Below are positions 1 through 9,705 of a DNA stretch of 64,000 nucleotides, one piece after another (position 1 is the first letter of the stretch; each line of letters opens with the position of its first letter). The translations under genes and the position numbers were made by a program. The notes below the pieces were generated by a model. The model was not told the DNA's origin. It worked only from the letters and a program-made list of their open reading frames with translations, and ran no database searches. Source of the stretch: Hesseltinella vesiculosa (lineage: Eukaryota > Mucoromycota > Mucoromycetes > Mucorales > Cunninghamellaceae); contig MCGT01000011.1 in the NCBI GenBank assembly GCA_002104935.1, positions 434,001-498,000 of the forward strand, written 5' to 3'.

Positions 1-1363
1 GGTGAGGCACAAAAGTTTCGAAAGACAGTGGTCAACTCGCAAAGCATCTACTTTACCGAGGATGAAGAGCTCAGCTTTGACACCATTCTGAACAAACCTT
101 TACCCAAGATCCCGTTGGATGTGTCATTCACTGCCCACTGGCTGGCCATTGAAGGTGTCCAGCCCGCTATTCCTCAGAATCCAACACCAAGCGGTAAGCA
201 AGGCATAGCCGGCAAGCGCCTCACCTCACTCACTCTTCTTTTTATTGGTTCTGGTAGACGCAAAGGTCGATCTATTGACAAAGCGAGCCAAAACTCACAA
301 CACCAACAATGGCATCACAACGGACCAAATCGACGTCAAACCTCTTGTCAAACACATTTTGTCCAAAGAATTGCAAATGTATTTCGAACGCATCACCGAC
401 TCGATTGTCAGCGACGACGAACGGCTACGATCTCAGGCATTCGAGAGCTTGGGCAACGATCCCGGTCTGCATCAACTCTTGCCCTACTTTGTTCAGCATA
501 TCCAGAAAAAGGTCATCCAAAATCACAAGCACCTCGATATCCTGGACGCCATGCTCTCCACTGTCCATGCCATCTTGAATAACCCACATCTCTTTGTCGA
601 GCCTTACGTAAGTCTACCTCCTCCATCTGGTCCCTATTTTAAGTCGTTTCAGTTGTGCCTCTGCTAATGACTTATAATTATCTCGGTTTTTTTTTTCTTA
701 TTGTAGCTGCATCAATTAATACCATCGATTCTCACGTGTCTGGTGGCCAAGTCGATTTGCGAACATCCTTTGGAACAAGACCATTGGCACGTACGCGATC
801 GTGCTGCCAAACTCATCGCGCACATCTCATCCCAATACGGCAAAGTCTACCATACCTTGCAACCTCGCATCACGAAAACTTTATTGCGTGCCTTTTTGGA
901 TCCAGCCAAACCTCTGACCACACAATATGGCTCCATCAAGGGCCTCAATGCGCTCGGCCCTGACGTCACCCGAACCCTGATGGTTCCCAACATCAAATTC
1001 TATGCTGACAATTGTCTGCAGCACGCCGTCAACAGCCAACACCCCCTCACACAAAATGGCGCTGCCAAATGCAAAGAAGCCCTTGTGGTACAGTCCTGAC
1101 CAGAAATGCAAAAGTGCCACGAGCACGATACTCAACCTCTTTTGCTTCTCTGCATGTAGGAAACGCTGCAACTGATAGCCAAGCATGGGCAACAGGAGCA
1201 CGCATCTCGCCAGACGGATGGCTCCGACATGGTCATGGCCGAAGCACCCTCAGATCAAGAGCAACAAGCCCTGGTGGATTTGGTAGGCGAAGTCGTTGGT
1301 GGTGCCTTCTTGGCTCAGAATCCTAGCAAACAAGACATTCAAGCGATTCTGGAATCGTCCTAG
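1..1363 (+). CDS. TAF6: TFIID subunit TAF6, C-terminal part (5' end outside window)
   Basis: TAF6 is a TFIID/SAGA-class subunit acting at RNA polymerase II promoters in the nucleus. The window holds the linker after the histone fold and the HEAT-repeat domain. Four exon pieces join in frame: 1-193, 258-607, 707-1087 and 1160-1363. Family-like stretches are [19 protein letters not shown] (the TAF6 signature after the histone fold), [14 protein letters not shown], and the HEAT segment [20 protein letters not shown]. The protein ends with an acidic tail and a TAG at 1361. The N-terminal histone fold must lie upstream of base 1, so this entry is truncated by the window edge and not broken. The third intron could use either of two nearby GT donors (1085 or 1088) without a frame change. 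Identification rests on recognised family sequence and is strong. Confidence 0.9.
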
Positions 1364-2049
1364 ACACCCACGGCCTGTTTTTCTTACAAATCTCCGTTTT
1401 TCGCAATTGCATCGATAAAAACAAACTGCTCACGTTCATTGCGTTTAGCTGGATCAGGCAAAGAGACTCCTCCACCCTATCCCCATTTTGAGTGGCCTGA
1501 TGCCTTTTCATAAATTAGTGTAGGAGGGCAATTGTGATGCAAGTATCGAATTTCAAAAATTTCAGGTGCTGGGGGAGGTAAGTGAAGGCACTGTCAATTT
1601 TTTTTTTTTTTTTGTGTGTGTGTGTATTGGGGGGGGGGGAGAGGGGAACAGGTGGTACAATTTTAGCTGGAGAAGTGATGTGGACCAGATTTATCAAATG
1701 TCAAAAGGCGGGCTTTCTGTGAGAACAATTTTCATACTTTCTCAATGACTTGGGCTTACTAGAAATTCCTCGTTGAAAAGTTATAGTTGCAATATATATT
1801 TATAATATGGGTGAGAGGGAATACAGCAGAGGTAAAAAATATATGTGGGAGAGGGAATGCAAAAGGTAAAAAAAAAAGTTCAAGAGGAGAGTGTTTTCAA
1901 TAAGTGTAGATCATTCACAGGTCAGTCATTCATCAATTTTGGGTCGTTTTCCTTTTAAATGAGCAAGATGCTTCTCCAAGTCCTTGATTTCCTCGTCAAG
2001 CAATTCCTTGATTTATGCAAGAGATTCAAACCAACCGTGGAGGATCGGA

Positions 2050-2205
2050 GGTGCAAAAACGATGGTGATCAAAAGCTGGCTGGGTAACCTTCACCAATTG
2101 ACCTGGTTTTTTTTAGCATTTTCATCATTCATGCATTTACATGTTTGCTGAAAATTTCATATCGATTGGATCATCCAAAAGTGATGCGAAGCATATAAAA
2201 AAAGT
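2050..2205 (-). repeat. Dispersed repeat family, copy A
   Basis: Read on the minus strand, this copy aligns by eye with the copies near 23.3, 25.5, 28.2 and 63.1 kb. Shared blocks include gatccaatcgatatgaaatt, aaatgcatgaatgatga, ccaggtcaattggtgaaggt and acccagccagcttttgatca. It has no ORF conserved with the other copies. Exact ends are uncertain because homopolymer runs flank it. Confidence 0.75.
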
Positions 2206-2394
2206 GAAAAAAGAATTGGATGACCATCTTCCATCTCCGCACAGGCTTTTCGCTCTTGAACAAGATGGGTCACCACCGCCAAGTCCGCCATAGAGTAATC
2301 AAGACACTGACGGCATTTCTTCATCAAAAACTGACATTGGATTTTTGGATTGCTTTGAAGAAGTTTGGTCGCGAATTATTTTGTAAGGCAATAT

Positions 2395-2565
2395 GCTTCA
2401 AAAAAGGTACACAGAGCTTTTGAGTGATTTGATGGGCGTGAGATTTTGAGAAAATGCAGAATTGAAAAACTCAGGTTGATTTATAAAGATTTCCAGCCTT
2501 GATTGAAAAAATCAGGTTAATTAATAAAGATTTCCCAGCCAGATCAGCCTTGATACCTCCATTGT
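2395..2565 (+). repeat. Dispersed repeat family, copy F (rearranged)
   Basis: This copy begins with cacagagcttttgagtgatt and tgatgggcgtgagattttg, matching the start of copy E. The middle block is lost. The segment aaaaactcaggttgattta...tttccagcc then appears twice in tandem (about 2465-2503 and 2504-2545) with small differences. It faces copy A, so the two form an inverted pair about 200 bp apart. Confidence 0.6.
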
Positions 2566-2898
2566 CGCAGCCAAAAAAAAAAAAAAAAAAAAAAAACATG
2601 AAACATACAAACTGCAGGACCTAGTCCTTTTACTCCTTTTAAACACTCTCTGTCTGTTGTTGTGCATTTCCTCGGTCTGGCATTGAATCTTTTGTATCAA
2701 GGGAGCATTCCATTCTTCTTTATTACTTTTGAACCGGGTGCGGGTTTTTTTTCCTGCAAGTTTTCTTTAAAAAGGATATATTTTACCACTTTTTTAATCT
2801 CAAAAAAGAGGCAAGAGGGAATCATATGCAACGCCACCTATAAACGCCATAGGTGATTTGAAAAACAATTCGAGAAAAGAAAATAAAAGCAGGAGGGT

Positions 2899-4101
2899 CT
2901 AGGACGATGGGTCATGTGGTGGGTGGGGAAGAGGATCGGCCATGTCCTGCTCACTGTCACCTTGGTCTTGTGACGTTGGAGATTGCCATGCAGCCAATGC
3001 AGAAGGAGGCGGGAAGCGGCGTAATCGACCGAGCGAGAAGGAATTTTGATGAGGCGTGAAATAGACAGGCACCCAGATGGGCGGTGGGAGGGTTTGGCTG
3101 TGAAGGGGATCGGCATCAGAGGAGGAGGCACCAAGGGTATAGGAGGAGTCTTCAAGCAAGCCGCGAATCTGGGACACAATGGCTTGCTCGTATTTGGGAG
3201 GGGATGGCTCGGGGCTAAAATAGGAGGGTAGAGGTTCGGAGCAGGTGAGGTCGTCTGGGGATGATCGTTGGCGAGCAGCACAAGCTGTGGTCGTGGACGA
3301 AGAGCGAGACGATGAACGACTGGGTATACAATGGTTGGCGTTGTTACGATGGTGGGAGACGGATGTCATTTCGGGGTTAGAGCGAAAGGAGGGTGGGCTG
3401 GAGCTTGGGGTATACGAATGGGTGGAGCGGGAGTCGGCCGGCGGGGTGGAGGAGAGGTCGAGCTGGCGGCGATAGCGCCTGGAAGTGCGTTTTCGCCAGA
3501 AGCGGGTCAGCCAGACAGCGGCGACGACGACAACGAGAGTGCAGGTGACAGACAGGGCGATGATTAACGGATGGCGGTGATCATTGGCGGACACAGCCGC
3601 TGGGTCGTGGCGGTGGTGGTTGGACTGTTGGGCATAGTCTGGGTTTGTTGGGTCATTCGTTTCAGGCGGGACGGTACCGGGAGAAGGAGCAGGCTGGCCC
3701 TTGTCGGTGACGAGCAGGCAGGTGGCCGGGTCGCAGGTGAGGCTTTGCCAGGTGTAGTTTGTAGTGATGTTGGATGATTTGCGGTATTGGTAGCATTCGG
3801 TGGAGGTGGCGCAAAAGTCGCCGCTGTTGTCGTTACCGCTTGAGAGACAATAGCCATACCAGTCATAGACATTGGTGCCAAACATGGTTGTATTGCAGAC
3901 GGCATTGCTGATGGCAATGGACTTGCTCAAAATACAGGAACTCTGCAGGCACATGGCGCAATATTTACAGATGCCATTAGCGTCGCAGTTTTGGCCGGAG
4001 ATGTAGGAACAGCTATCGTCATCGTCAGTGTCATCAGTAGCAGTATCTTGAGCCAGACGAAGTGGTAACCATAGTATGAATAGATAGAACATAACGTACA
4101 T
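2899..4101 (-). CDS. Single-pass cysteine-rich membrane protein with PPxY tail
   Basis: This is an intronless 400-residue protein. Residues 1-17 form a signal peptide (MYVMFYLFILWLPLRLA). Residues 18-178 are an exposed segment starting with an acidic stretch. They hold 12 cysteines between residues 31 and 128 and NxT sequons near 111 and 115. Residues 179-199 are a strongly hydrophobic membrane span, followed by the basic stop-transfer sequence RFWRKRTSRRYRR. The cytosolic tail is rich in Ser and Pro and carries PPKY at 301-304, a PPxY motif of the kind bound by WW domains of Nedd4/Rsp5 ubiquitin ligases. I do not recognise the family. The layout suggests a surface or vacuolar type I protein turned over by Rsp5-type ligases, which is inference. 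It is divergently arranged with the small gene at 4429. Confidence 0.75.
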   Translation of the reverse strand: MYVMFYLFILWLPLRLAQDTATDDTDDDDSCSYISGQNCDANGICKYCAMCLQSSCILSKSIAISNAVCNTTMFGTNVYDWYGYCLSSGNDNSGDFCATSTECYQYRKSSNITTNYTWQSLTCDPATCLLVTDKGQPAPSPGTVPPETNDPTNPDYAQQSNHHRHDPAAVSANDHRHPLIIALSVTCTLVVVVAAVWLTRFWRKRTSRRYRRQLDLSSTPPADSRSTHSYTPSSSPPSFRSNPEMTSVSHHRNNANHCIPSRSSSRSSSTTTACAARQRSSPDDLTCSEPLPSYFSPEPSPPKYEQAIVSQIRGLLEDSSYTLGASSSDADPLHSQTLPPPIWVPVYFTPHQNSFSLGRLRRFPPPSALAAWQSPTSQDQGDSEQDMADPLPHPPHDPSS

Positions 4102-4428
4102 TTGATGATGGAATATGCAAGCGAGAAGTTAAACGATTGGCACGAGCCAGCAAGGAAAAATTAAAAAAAATGGAAAAAAATGAAAAGAAGGGGAGAAACA
4201 AGCAAAAAATGGTATCAAATCATTCTGCATGAGAACAAGGAGGGGGGGTATCGAGGTGGAAAAAAGGAGAAAGGAAGGGTGGCGTGGATGGGCTCAATGC
4301 AAAAAAGTTTCGTCCCCAGTCTTTTGAAAATTTCGCACGGCAGAAATTCGACACCATTCCTTTTTCTGCTGACACTTTTTTCTGTTTTATTTTTTTTTTT
4401 TTCTGTCGTTTTTTTTCTTTGATACATC
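4102..4428. promoter_or_regulatory. Divergent promoter region
   Basis: About 330 bp separate the start codons of the minus-strand membrane protein and the plus-strand small protein, so both promoters must lie here. T-rich stretches precede the 4429 start. I see no clear TATA box. Confidence 0.5.
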
Positions 4429-4741
4429 ATGTCTGACAATAACAACAACAACGACAAAGGCAACGAAATCAAGCGTTTGGATGCATTTGTGGCCAAAGAT
4501 CCCAGTTCTGAATATACCATTGACCAAAAAGAACAAGAGCTTTGTCGCCAACTTGGCGGCAGCCAGCAAGACTGTATCAAACTCAACTTGGAATGTAAGC
4601 CCATGCACTTTGATGTTAGGGATGACTGACCTACTCTTGTTGATAGATACGCAAATGTTTACTCAAATGCAAGAACTGGGCTTCTTCTGCTCTTTACCCA
4701 TGGACCCCACCTTGACGCATATGGAATGCCGAAGAGTCTAG
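4429..4741 (+). CDS. Small CX9C-containing protein, hypothetical
   Basis: Two exons, 4429-4594 and 4647-4741, join in frame (GT donor 4595, AG acceptor 4646) to give 86 residues. The N-terminus is polar (MSDNNNNND). The middle reads ELCRQLGGSQQDC, a CX9C spacing, followed by a helix-like stretch EYTQMFTQMQELGFFC. A second pair of cysteines follows with CX12C spacing. Twin-CX9C proteins are typically intermembrane-space mitochondrial factors imported through Mia40, but here only the first pair fits. I do not assign a family. The clean splice junction and coding-like composition support a real gene. Confidence 0.55.
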
Positions 4742-5033
4742 AATCTTCCTCTCTTATTTTTGTACCTCTTTTAGAATAGAAGATGTTGTTGCTTTGGTCA
4801 ACATCATCTCACCTGTCTCTTCACAATGTGCTTGAACAAAAAATTAAAAACAAACACCTTTAAGCTTCTTTTTTTATATTTGATCCCACAGGCGATCCCA
4901 CTTCATGAGCGGTGATTGAGGCAAAACAAAAAATGTCGCCCCTCTCTTTCCTTTTTTTTCTGTGTCGCCATCCTCTTTTTTTATTATTATTTTTTATTTT
5001 ACATCTTCCATTCATTTGCTTTGAATCTTCACC

Positions 5034-8000
5034 ATGCTTGGCAATGAAACACAAGATGTGCAGGCAAAAGCATTCGTTGAATGGGTAAATCCCCTCCTCA
5101 CATCTTTTACATACGACACTTACCGCCCAATTTTTTCTTTTTATCTTGTGACTCCAGATCAACACTTGTCCTAATGTCACTCATGAATGCCACAGTGTCG
5201 AAGAACTCAGTAATGGGATTCCATTATTTGAAGTGCTGGCTGAAATGTAAGTCATCAAGGCACCATCCAGTTTTTTTGCTCACGTTTGTTACTGCTCTTA
5301 AAATAGCGATCCTGTCTGGTTCAAGCTGATTCGGTCGGCCGATGTAGGCGAGAACTGGGTCCTGAAAATCAATAATTTGAAGAAGATGCATCGCATGATT
5401 TCTCGCTATTATGAAGATATCCTCGGCATCCCCTTTGAACGCATGCCGCATGTCGATCTCACAGCTATCGCCAAAGATGCCAATCGCCAGGAAATCTTCA
5501 AGTTGTGTCAACTCGTGCTATTTATTACTGTCACCCGTGATAACAATGCCATGGTGGTCGAGCGCTTACAAGGCTTATCTGAACAAAGCCAGCGCGTGGT
5601 CATGCTTTTTATTGAAGAAGTAAGCCTTTGGAGACCTGCCGGCCCTAAACTCACCCCGGCTGCTTGTCTTTTAGATCAACCGGATCCGCTCAGCAACCAC
5701 CGGGCATGGCACGCCTACAGCTTCACCTTTGGCCGCCGGCACCACCGATTATACCCCAAGAAGCTCTTTTGCCGAGTAAGAAAAAAAAATGCATAAACGA
5801 AGCAAATGCCCCTGACCCTCCTTTTGCAGTGATACCATGTATCGAAACCAAGGCGACCTCTCCCGGCTGGCCATTGAAAAAGAGGAACTGGAAACAGCCC
5901 ATCGAAAGTTGATTGAAGAGCATGCCCAACTACGCTTCAAATTCGTAAGTGCCAGTGTCCTCCCCAACATCAACTCATTTTTTTTTTTTTTTACTTGGTA
6001 TCAGGATGAGCTTGAGAACGAAAAAGGCGACTTGCAGTTACGCTTACAAGAAATGGACAAGGCAGTGACGCGAGCCAACGAGACCGGCATCTCAGACATC
6101 ATCATGCGCACCGAGCTTGCCCATTTGAAAAAAGACTTGTAATACCATCTCAAAGGTCAAAGAAACCTCCCTCACACTTTTTTTTTTTGTAGAGAAAAGA
6201 GCGAAGACAAAAGACAAGAGGCTGAAATGCTGCTGGAGCAACAAACCTTGACCATTGAAGACTTAACACGCAGGGTAAATTATAAAATTGAGGGGAAAAA
6301 AAAAAACAATGATGAGCATTGACACTGTTCTTTGCAATGAGCTAGGGTCAGGAACTCAAACGACAGGTGGAGGAGTCAGCTCAGCTCAAAGACCAACTGG
6401 ATGAATACCGCCACATCGCCGAAAAGCTGCAGAAGGCTGAAAACGTGATTGAAAAATTCAAAAAGAAGATGGAAGACAGCGCAGACCTAAAGCGGCAAGT
6501 CAAAGGCCTCGAGGACCAGAACCACTCGCTCATGGAACGCAACCAACAAATCGAAAACGAATATCGCAAAGTCCTTGCCTTCAAGACCCTGATGGATTCC
6601 TACAAGGACCAGGTCGCCATGCTTGAAACCAAGAACAACGAACTGATCCGTGAGAAAAACAAGCGCGAATACGACTTGCAGCAAATGACCAAGAAGATCG
6701 ACATGATGGAAATGGACCGAGCACGTGACTCTGACCGGATTTTGACCTTGGAAGACCACCTGCAGGAAGCTCAGCTTGGTAAGGTTTGCTTGAAAAAAAA
6801 AGGCCAGGCTCTGATCCTTCTCGTTAGGAGTGAGCCGCTCGACGTTGCAAACCGAATCGATGGACGTGGACGAAGAAGAGGATGAAGATCACAATCTGGA
6901 CGGCTCGCTGGAAGAATCCCTCAAGGAAACCAACGTCACCGAACTAAAACGATCCAAACGCCGCCTTGAACGGGAACTGCGCACTCTTCAAGAAAAATCC
7001 GACATTGGCAGCAAGAGCGACAAGGCCATGGTGCTGCAGCATCTACTGGAGGACGCCAACCGTCTCAAGGCCCAGTTCGAAAGAAATTACCTGGAAGTGT
7101 CGCAGGAACGCGACATCCTGCAAAGCGACATGGCCCGTGTGCGTGAAGGCATCTCCGATGCCCTCCTGGACGACTCTGACTACACCATGTCTCTGCGCCT
7201 CCATATCATCGACTTGGAAAAGGAAAGCAAGCAGCTCCGAGCCGACGTCTCCCGCCTCGAAGACCGGGTCAACGACAATGGCTACCACGCCCCTGCCCAT
7301 CGCCCCTCCTTTGCCCTTGCTGGCATTGACCAGCTGGAAGGCGGCGCCGACATCGACGCCTTCAAGGCCCAATACAAGGAGATGACGACCAAGCAAGCGC
7401 TTCTGGAGGAACAAACGAAGAAACAACTGCAGGACATCAACAAGCTTCTGTTCGAAAAGGACACGTTGCAACGCCAACACATGGATCAAAAGGACCAGCT
7501 CTTGGAAAAAGAACGCCTCTACAGGTACTGCTCGTTAGAACAAGGCATGCATGGTTCGACGAACTCACCTCTCTCTTCTTCTTCGTTAGTGAAATGAAGG
7601 CGTCACTTGCCGTGTTTGAGGCCAAGGATGATGAGCCGGTAAAGAAGATGGTAGCGCAACTGCAACAGCAGCTTGTCCAGAAACAAGAACAGTTCTCGGA
7701 GACACAAGCCAAACTCAAGAGAGCACGAGAGGTAAGGCATCCTGTTGTGAAGGCGTGTCTCATTTTTTTCTTTTACAGATCCTTGTCAGGCAAGACCAAA
7801 TGGTAAAGGACGCCAAGGAAGCCTCCGCGACAAACAACTACCAAGAGTTGATCACCTCTCTCCAAACCGAGGTCGCCATTCTCAAGGATGAAAACGAGCG
7901 GTGCAAGGTAAGTCTCTCTTTTGCGTGGCACGTACGCATGCATTGACTGTCCGACTTTTTTTTTTTTTTTTGTACAAATAGAAACAATACCGTGAAAGCC

Positions 8001-8128
8001 AGCTGCAGTCTAGACGTGAACAGCAATTGATGTCGTCAGCCTGGTTTGATATGTATCGTCAGTCTCGAAAGGAAATTAGCAAACAATACCCAACGTCATG
8101 GCTCGCTCAACAGCGCACAAAGCACTAA
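5034..8128 (+). CDS. hok1: Hook family dynein/endosome adaptor
   Basis: Hook proteins link early endosomes to dynein and kinesin on microtubules. Twelve exons join in frame to 810 residues: 5034-5084, 5158-5246, 5307-5619, 5675-5775, 5830-5944, 6005-6138, 6193-6274, 6346-6778, 6828-7524, 7590-7731, 7779-7907 and 7982-8128. Residues 1 to about 150 are the calponin-like Hook domain, seen in AFVEWINTCPNVTHECHSVE and DPVWFKLIRSADVGENWVLK. Residues from about 190 onward are long heptad-rich coiled coil (for example ENVIEKFKKKMEDSADLKRQ) with an acidic insert near MDVDEEEDEDHN. The C-terminus (QQLMSSAWFDMYRQSRK) would be the cargo or FHIP-binding end by analogy with fungal HookA. Length and layout are those of fungal Hook proteins. 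Confidence 0.9.
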
Positions 8129-8368
8129 TGGCCGCTTTTTGCCGTATTAATAAACATTCACTATGGATATACTGTATCAGTGATATCAGTCGAGTGAAAT
8201 CACAGAAAGCATCAAAGCAAAAAAAAAAAAAAAAAAAAAATCAGCCAATGAGAGTGGCCTTCCGCCAAACAGTCCGCCACGGGATTTTTTTTTAAAAAAA
8301 AAAGTTCGCCCAAACTCCCTTTTCTTGTTCTTCCTCTTTTTTTCATCCTCATACTTGATCAGTTAGCG

Positions 8369-8892
8369 ATGGTATGTCTAGAACTAAGCGCACTCTTTGG
8401 CATCAGCAGACACCTGTGAATCACGATATAGGACGACGAGGCGTCAACAATAGATGGATGGATACAGAATCAGGCAGATGGATGGATGGATGCGCCTCAA
8501 GCATGGAACGATGGCCGCCATGTTGATTCTTCAGACCGACCTTCGACATTAACCCTTTTTATGATTCACTCTTGTCTGCCTGTTGCTGAATGCGGTTGCT
8601 TTTATTTACCTTTCTACGTACCCATCCATAACATGATTCACTCATACTTTTCTTTTCATGTAGTCTTCCAAGAAGTCTTTCATCACCAAGGTCAAGCTCG
8701 GCAAGGCCCAAAAGCAAAACCGTCCTTTGCCCCACTGGTTCCGTCTCAAGTCTGACACCAAGATCCGGTAAGCACGCGATTAACATCTGAACACGTCCTC
8801 TTGGCAATCATATCCTGACCTTTTTGTTTTGTCTCTCTTTTAGCTGGAACGCCAAGCGTCGCAACTGGCGCCACACCAAGTTGAACATCTAA
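8369..8892 (+). CDS. RPL39: 60S ribosomal protein eL39
   Basis: A structural protein of the large ribosomal subunit lining the exit tunnel. Three exons are seen. The first is 8369-8371 and contains only the ATG codon. Then come 8664-8767 and 8844-8892. The protein is 51 residues, the normal eL39 length. It reads [20 protein letters not shown], then [17 protein letters not shown], and ends [14 protein letters not shown] start-only first exon is common for ribosomal protein genes in fungi. The first intron (8372-8663, 292 bp) is unusually long for this window. A CCAATAAAA box near 8980 may be the polyadenylation signal. Confidence 0.95.
8450..8495. repeat. GATG-type short tandem repeat in eL39 intron 1
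   Basis: Two runs of gatggatggatg separated by a short spacer lie in the long first intron of the eL39 gene. This is a simple repeat with no evident function. Confidence 0.6.
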
Positions 8893-9705
8893 GGAAAAAA
8901 AATATCATTCTTGGAACAACCCCCCCTCCAATTTTTTCGTTTTTGTTTGCTCTTTCCGTTGGCACATGTTACTATAGCCCAATAAAAAGACTGACAATTT
9001 CCGTATCATTCATCTCGTCACCTCCCCCTTGCAGCCGAGGTCACGGGAAATATCTGAAGTGCACTGACCAGAGCGGTGAAGGTGAATTCGTAGCAGGTGA
9101 TTATTTGTCGAGTCTGCTTCCTTTGCATGAGCATGGCCATATGCCAGGGCGAAACACTGCAAGCATGTTTGGTCACTATTCTTCTTCTGGCCTGCCTTTA
9201 CTCCTGCTGCCAACCAAGTCGTTATGCGCATGACGTATCCAAACAGTCTAGCCAACTTGCTGAGAAGAGCTGCCCGACAGTGCCATTCAGTTTCCAAAGC
9301 CGAGGGGAGATGCGAAAGCAAGAACCCCGGGCCACAACGTGAATGAGCAAAGGATAGAAGTCTATGCCTCAGGTTGTCCCTTTTTAGGTCGTGCCATTCT
9401 GACAGCGTCATCAACGACCTTACAGCTAGAGTTGTGTTCTCTCCCCCTAATAGGCCAATCTTTTTGGAATGAAATCGACATTTATAAGACGTTGAGCCCT
9501 GTTCCCTTCTTACCAATGCGTTTATACTGCAGCTGCTGCAACGGGGTTAGGGTGGGCGGCAAAGGTAGTGGGAAATCCATCATGATGGAGCTCTTAGTTG
9601 TCGTGGGTGTGGTGTAAATCCAATCCTGACGATTTGTGTTGTGACCCACGATCTACAAGTGACCTTTGCTTTTATTATTAACGTTCATCAAAGTACTATG
9701 GTATG
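8893..9705. other. Convergent spacer between eL39 and RhoGEF
   Basis: This spacer separates two 3' ends. It contains a 168-codon open frame on the minus strand (9010-9516) and a plus-strand frame with a chance P-loop-like string (GGKGSGKS near 9556). Neither shows splice support, a family match or a promoter I can defend, so I call no gene. Confidence 0.5.

Larger units (their letters stand above)
1364..2898. other. Convergent intergenic spacer with two repeat copies
   Basis: This is spacer between the 3' ends of TAF6 and the membrane-protein gene. It is AT-rich, with a (GT)n/G-run near 1614-1640 and an A-run of about 24 at 2573-2596. It contains two oppositely oriented copies of the dispersed repeat, listed separately. 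Short ORFs here show no recognisable protein features. Confidence 0.6.

Noticed and set aside
4429..4741. Assignment of the small protein as mitochondrial Som1
   Set aside because: The cysteine pattern and the expected conserved block after the second cysteine do not fit.
9010..9516. 168-codon minus-strand frame
   Set aside because: No recognisable domain, no splice or promoter support; the length is possible by chance in a GC-balanced spacer.
9339..9617. Plus-strand frame with Walker A-like GGKGSGKS
   Set aside because: An isolated motif in a 92-codon frame without any other ATPase element, in a convergent spacer; taken as chance.
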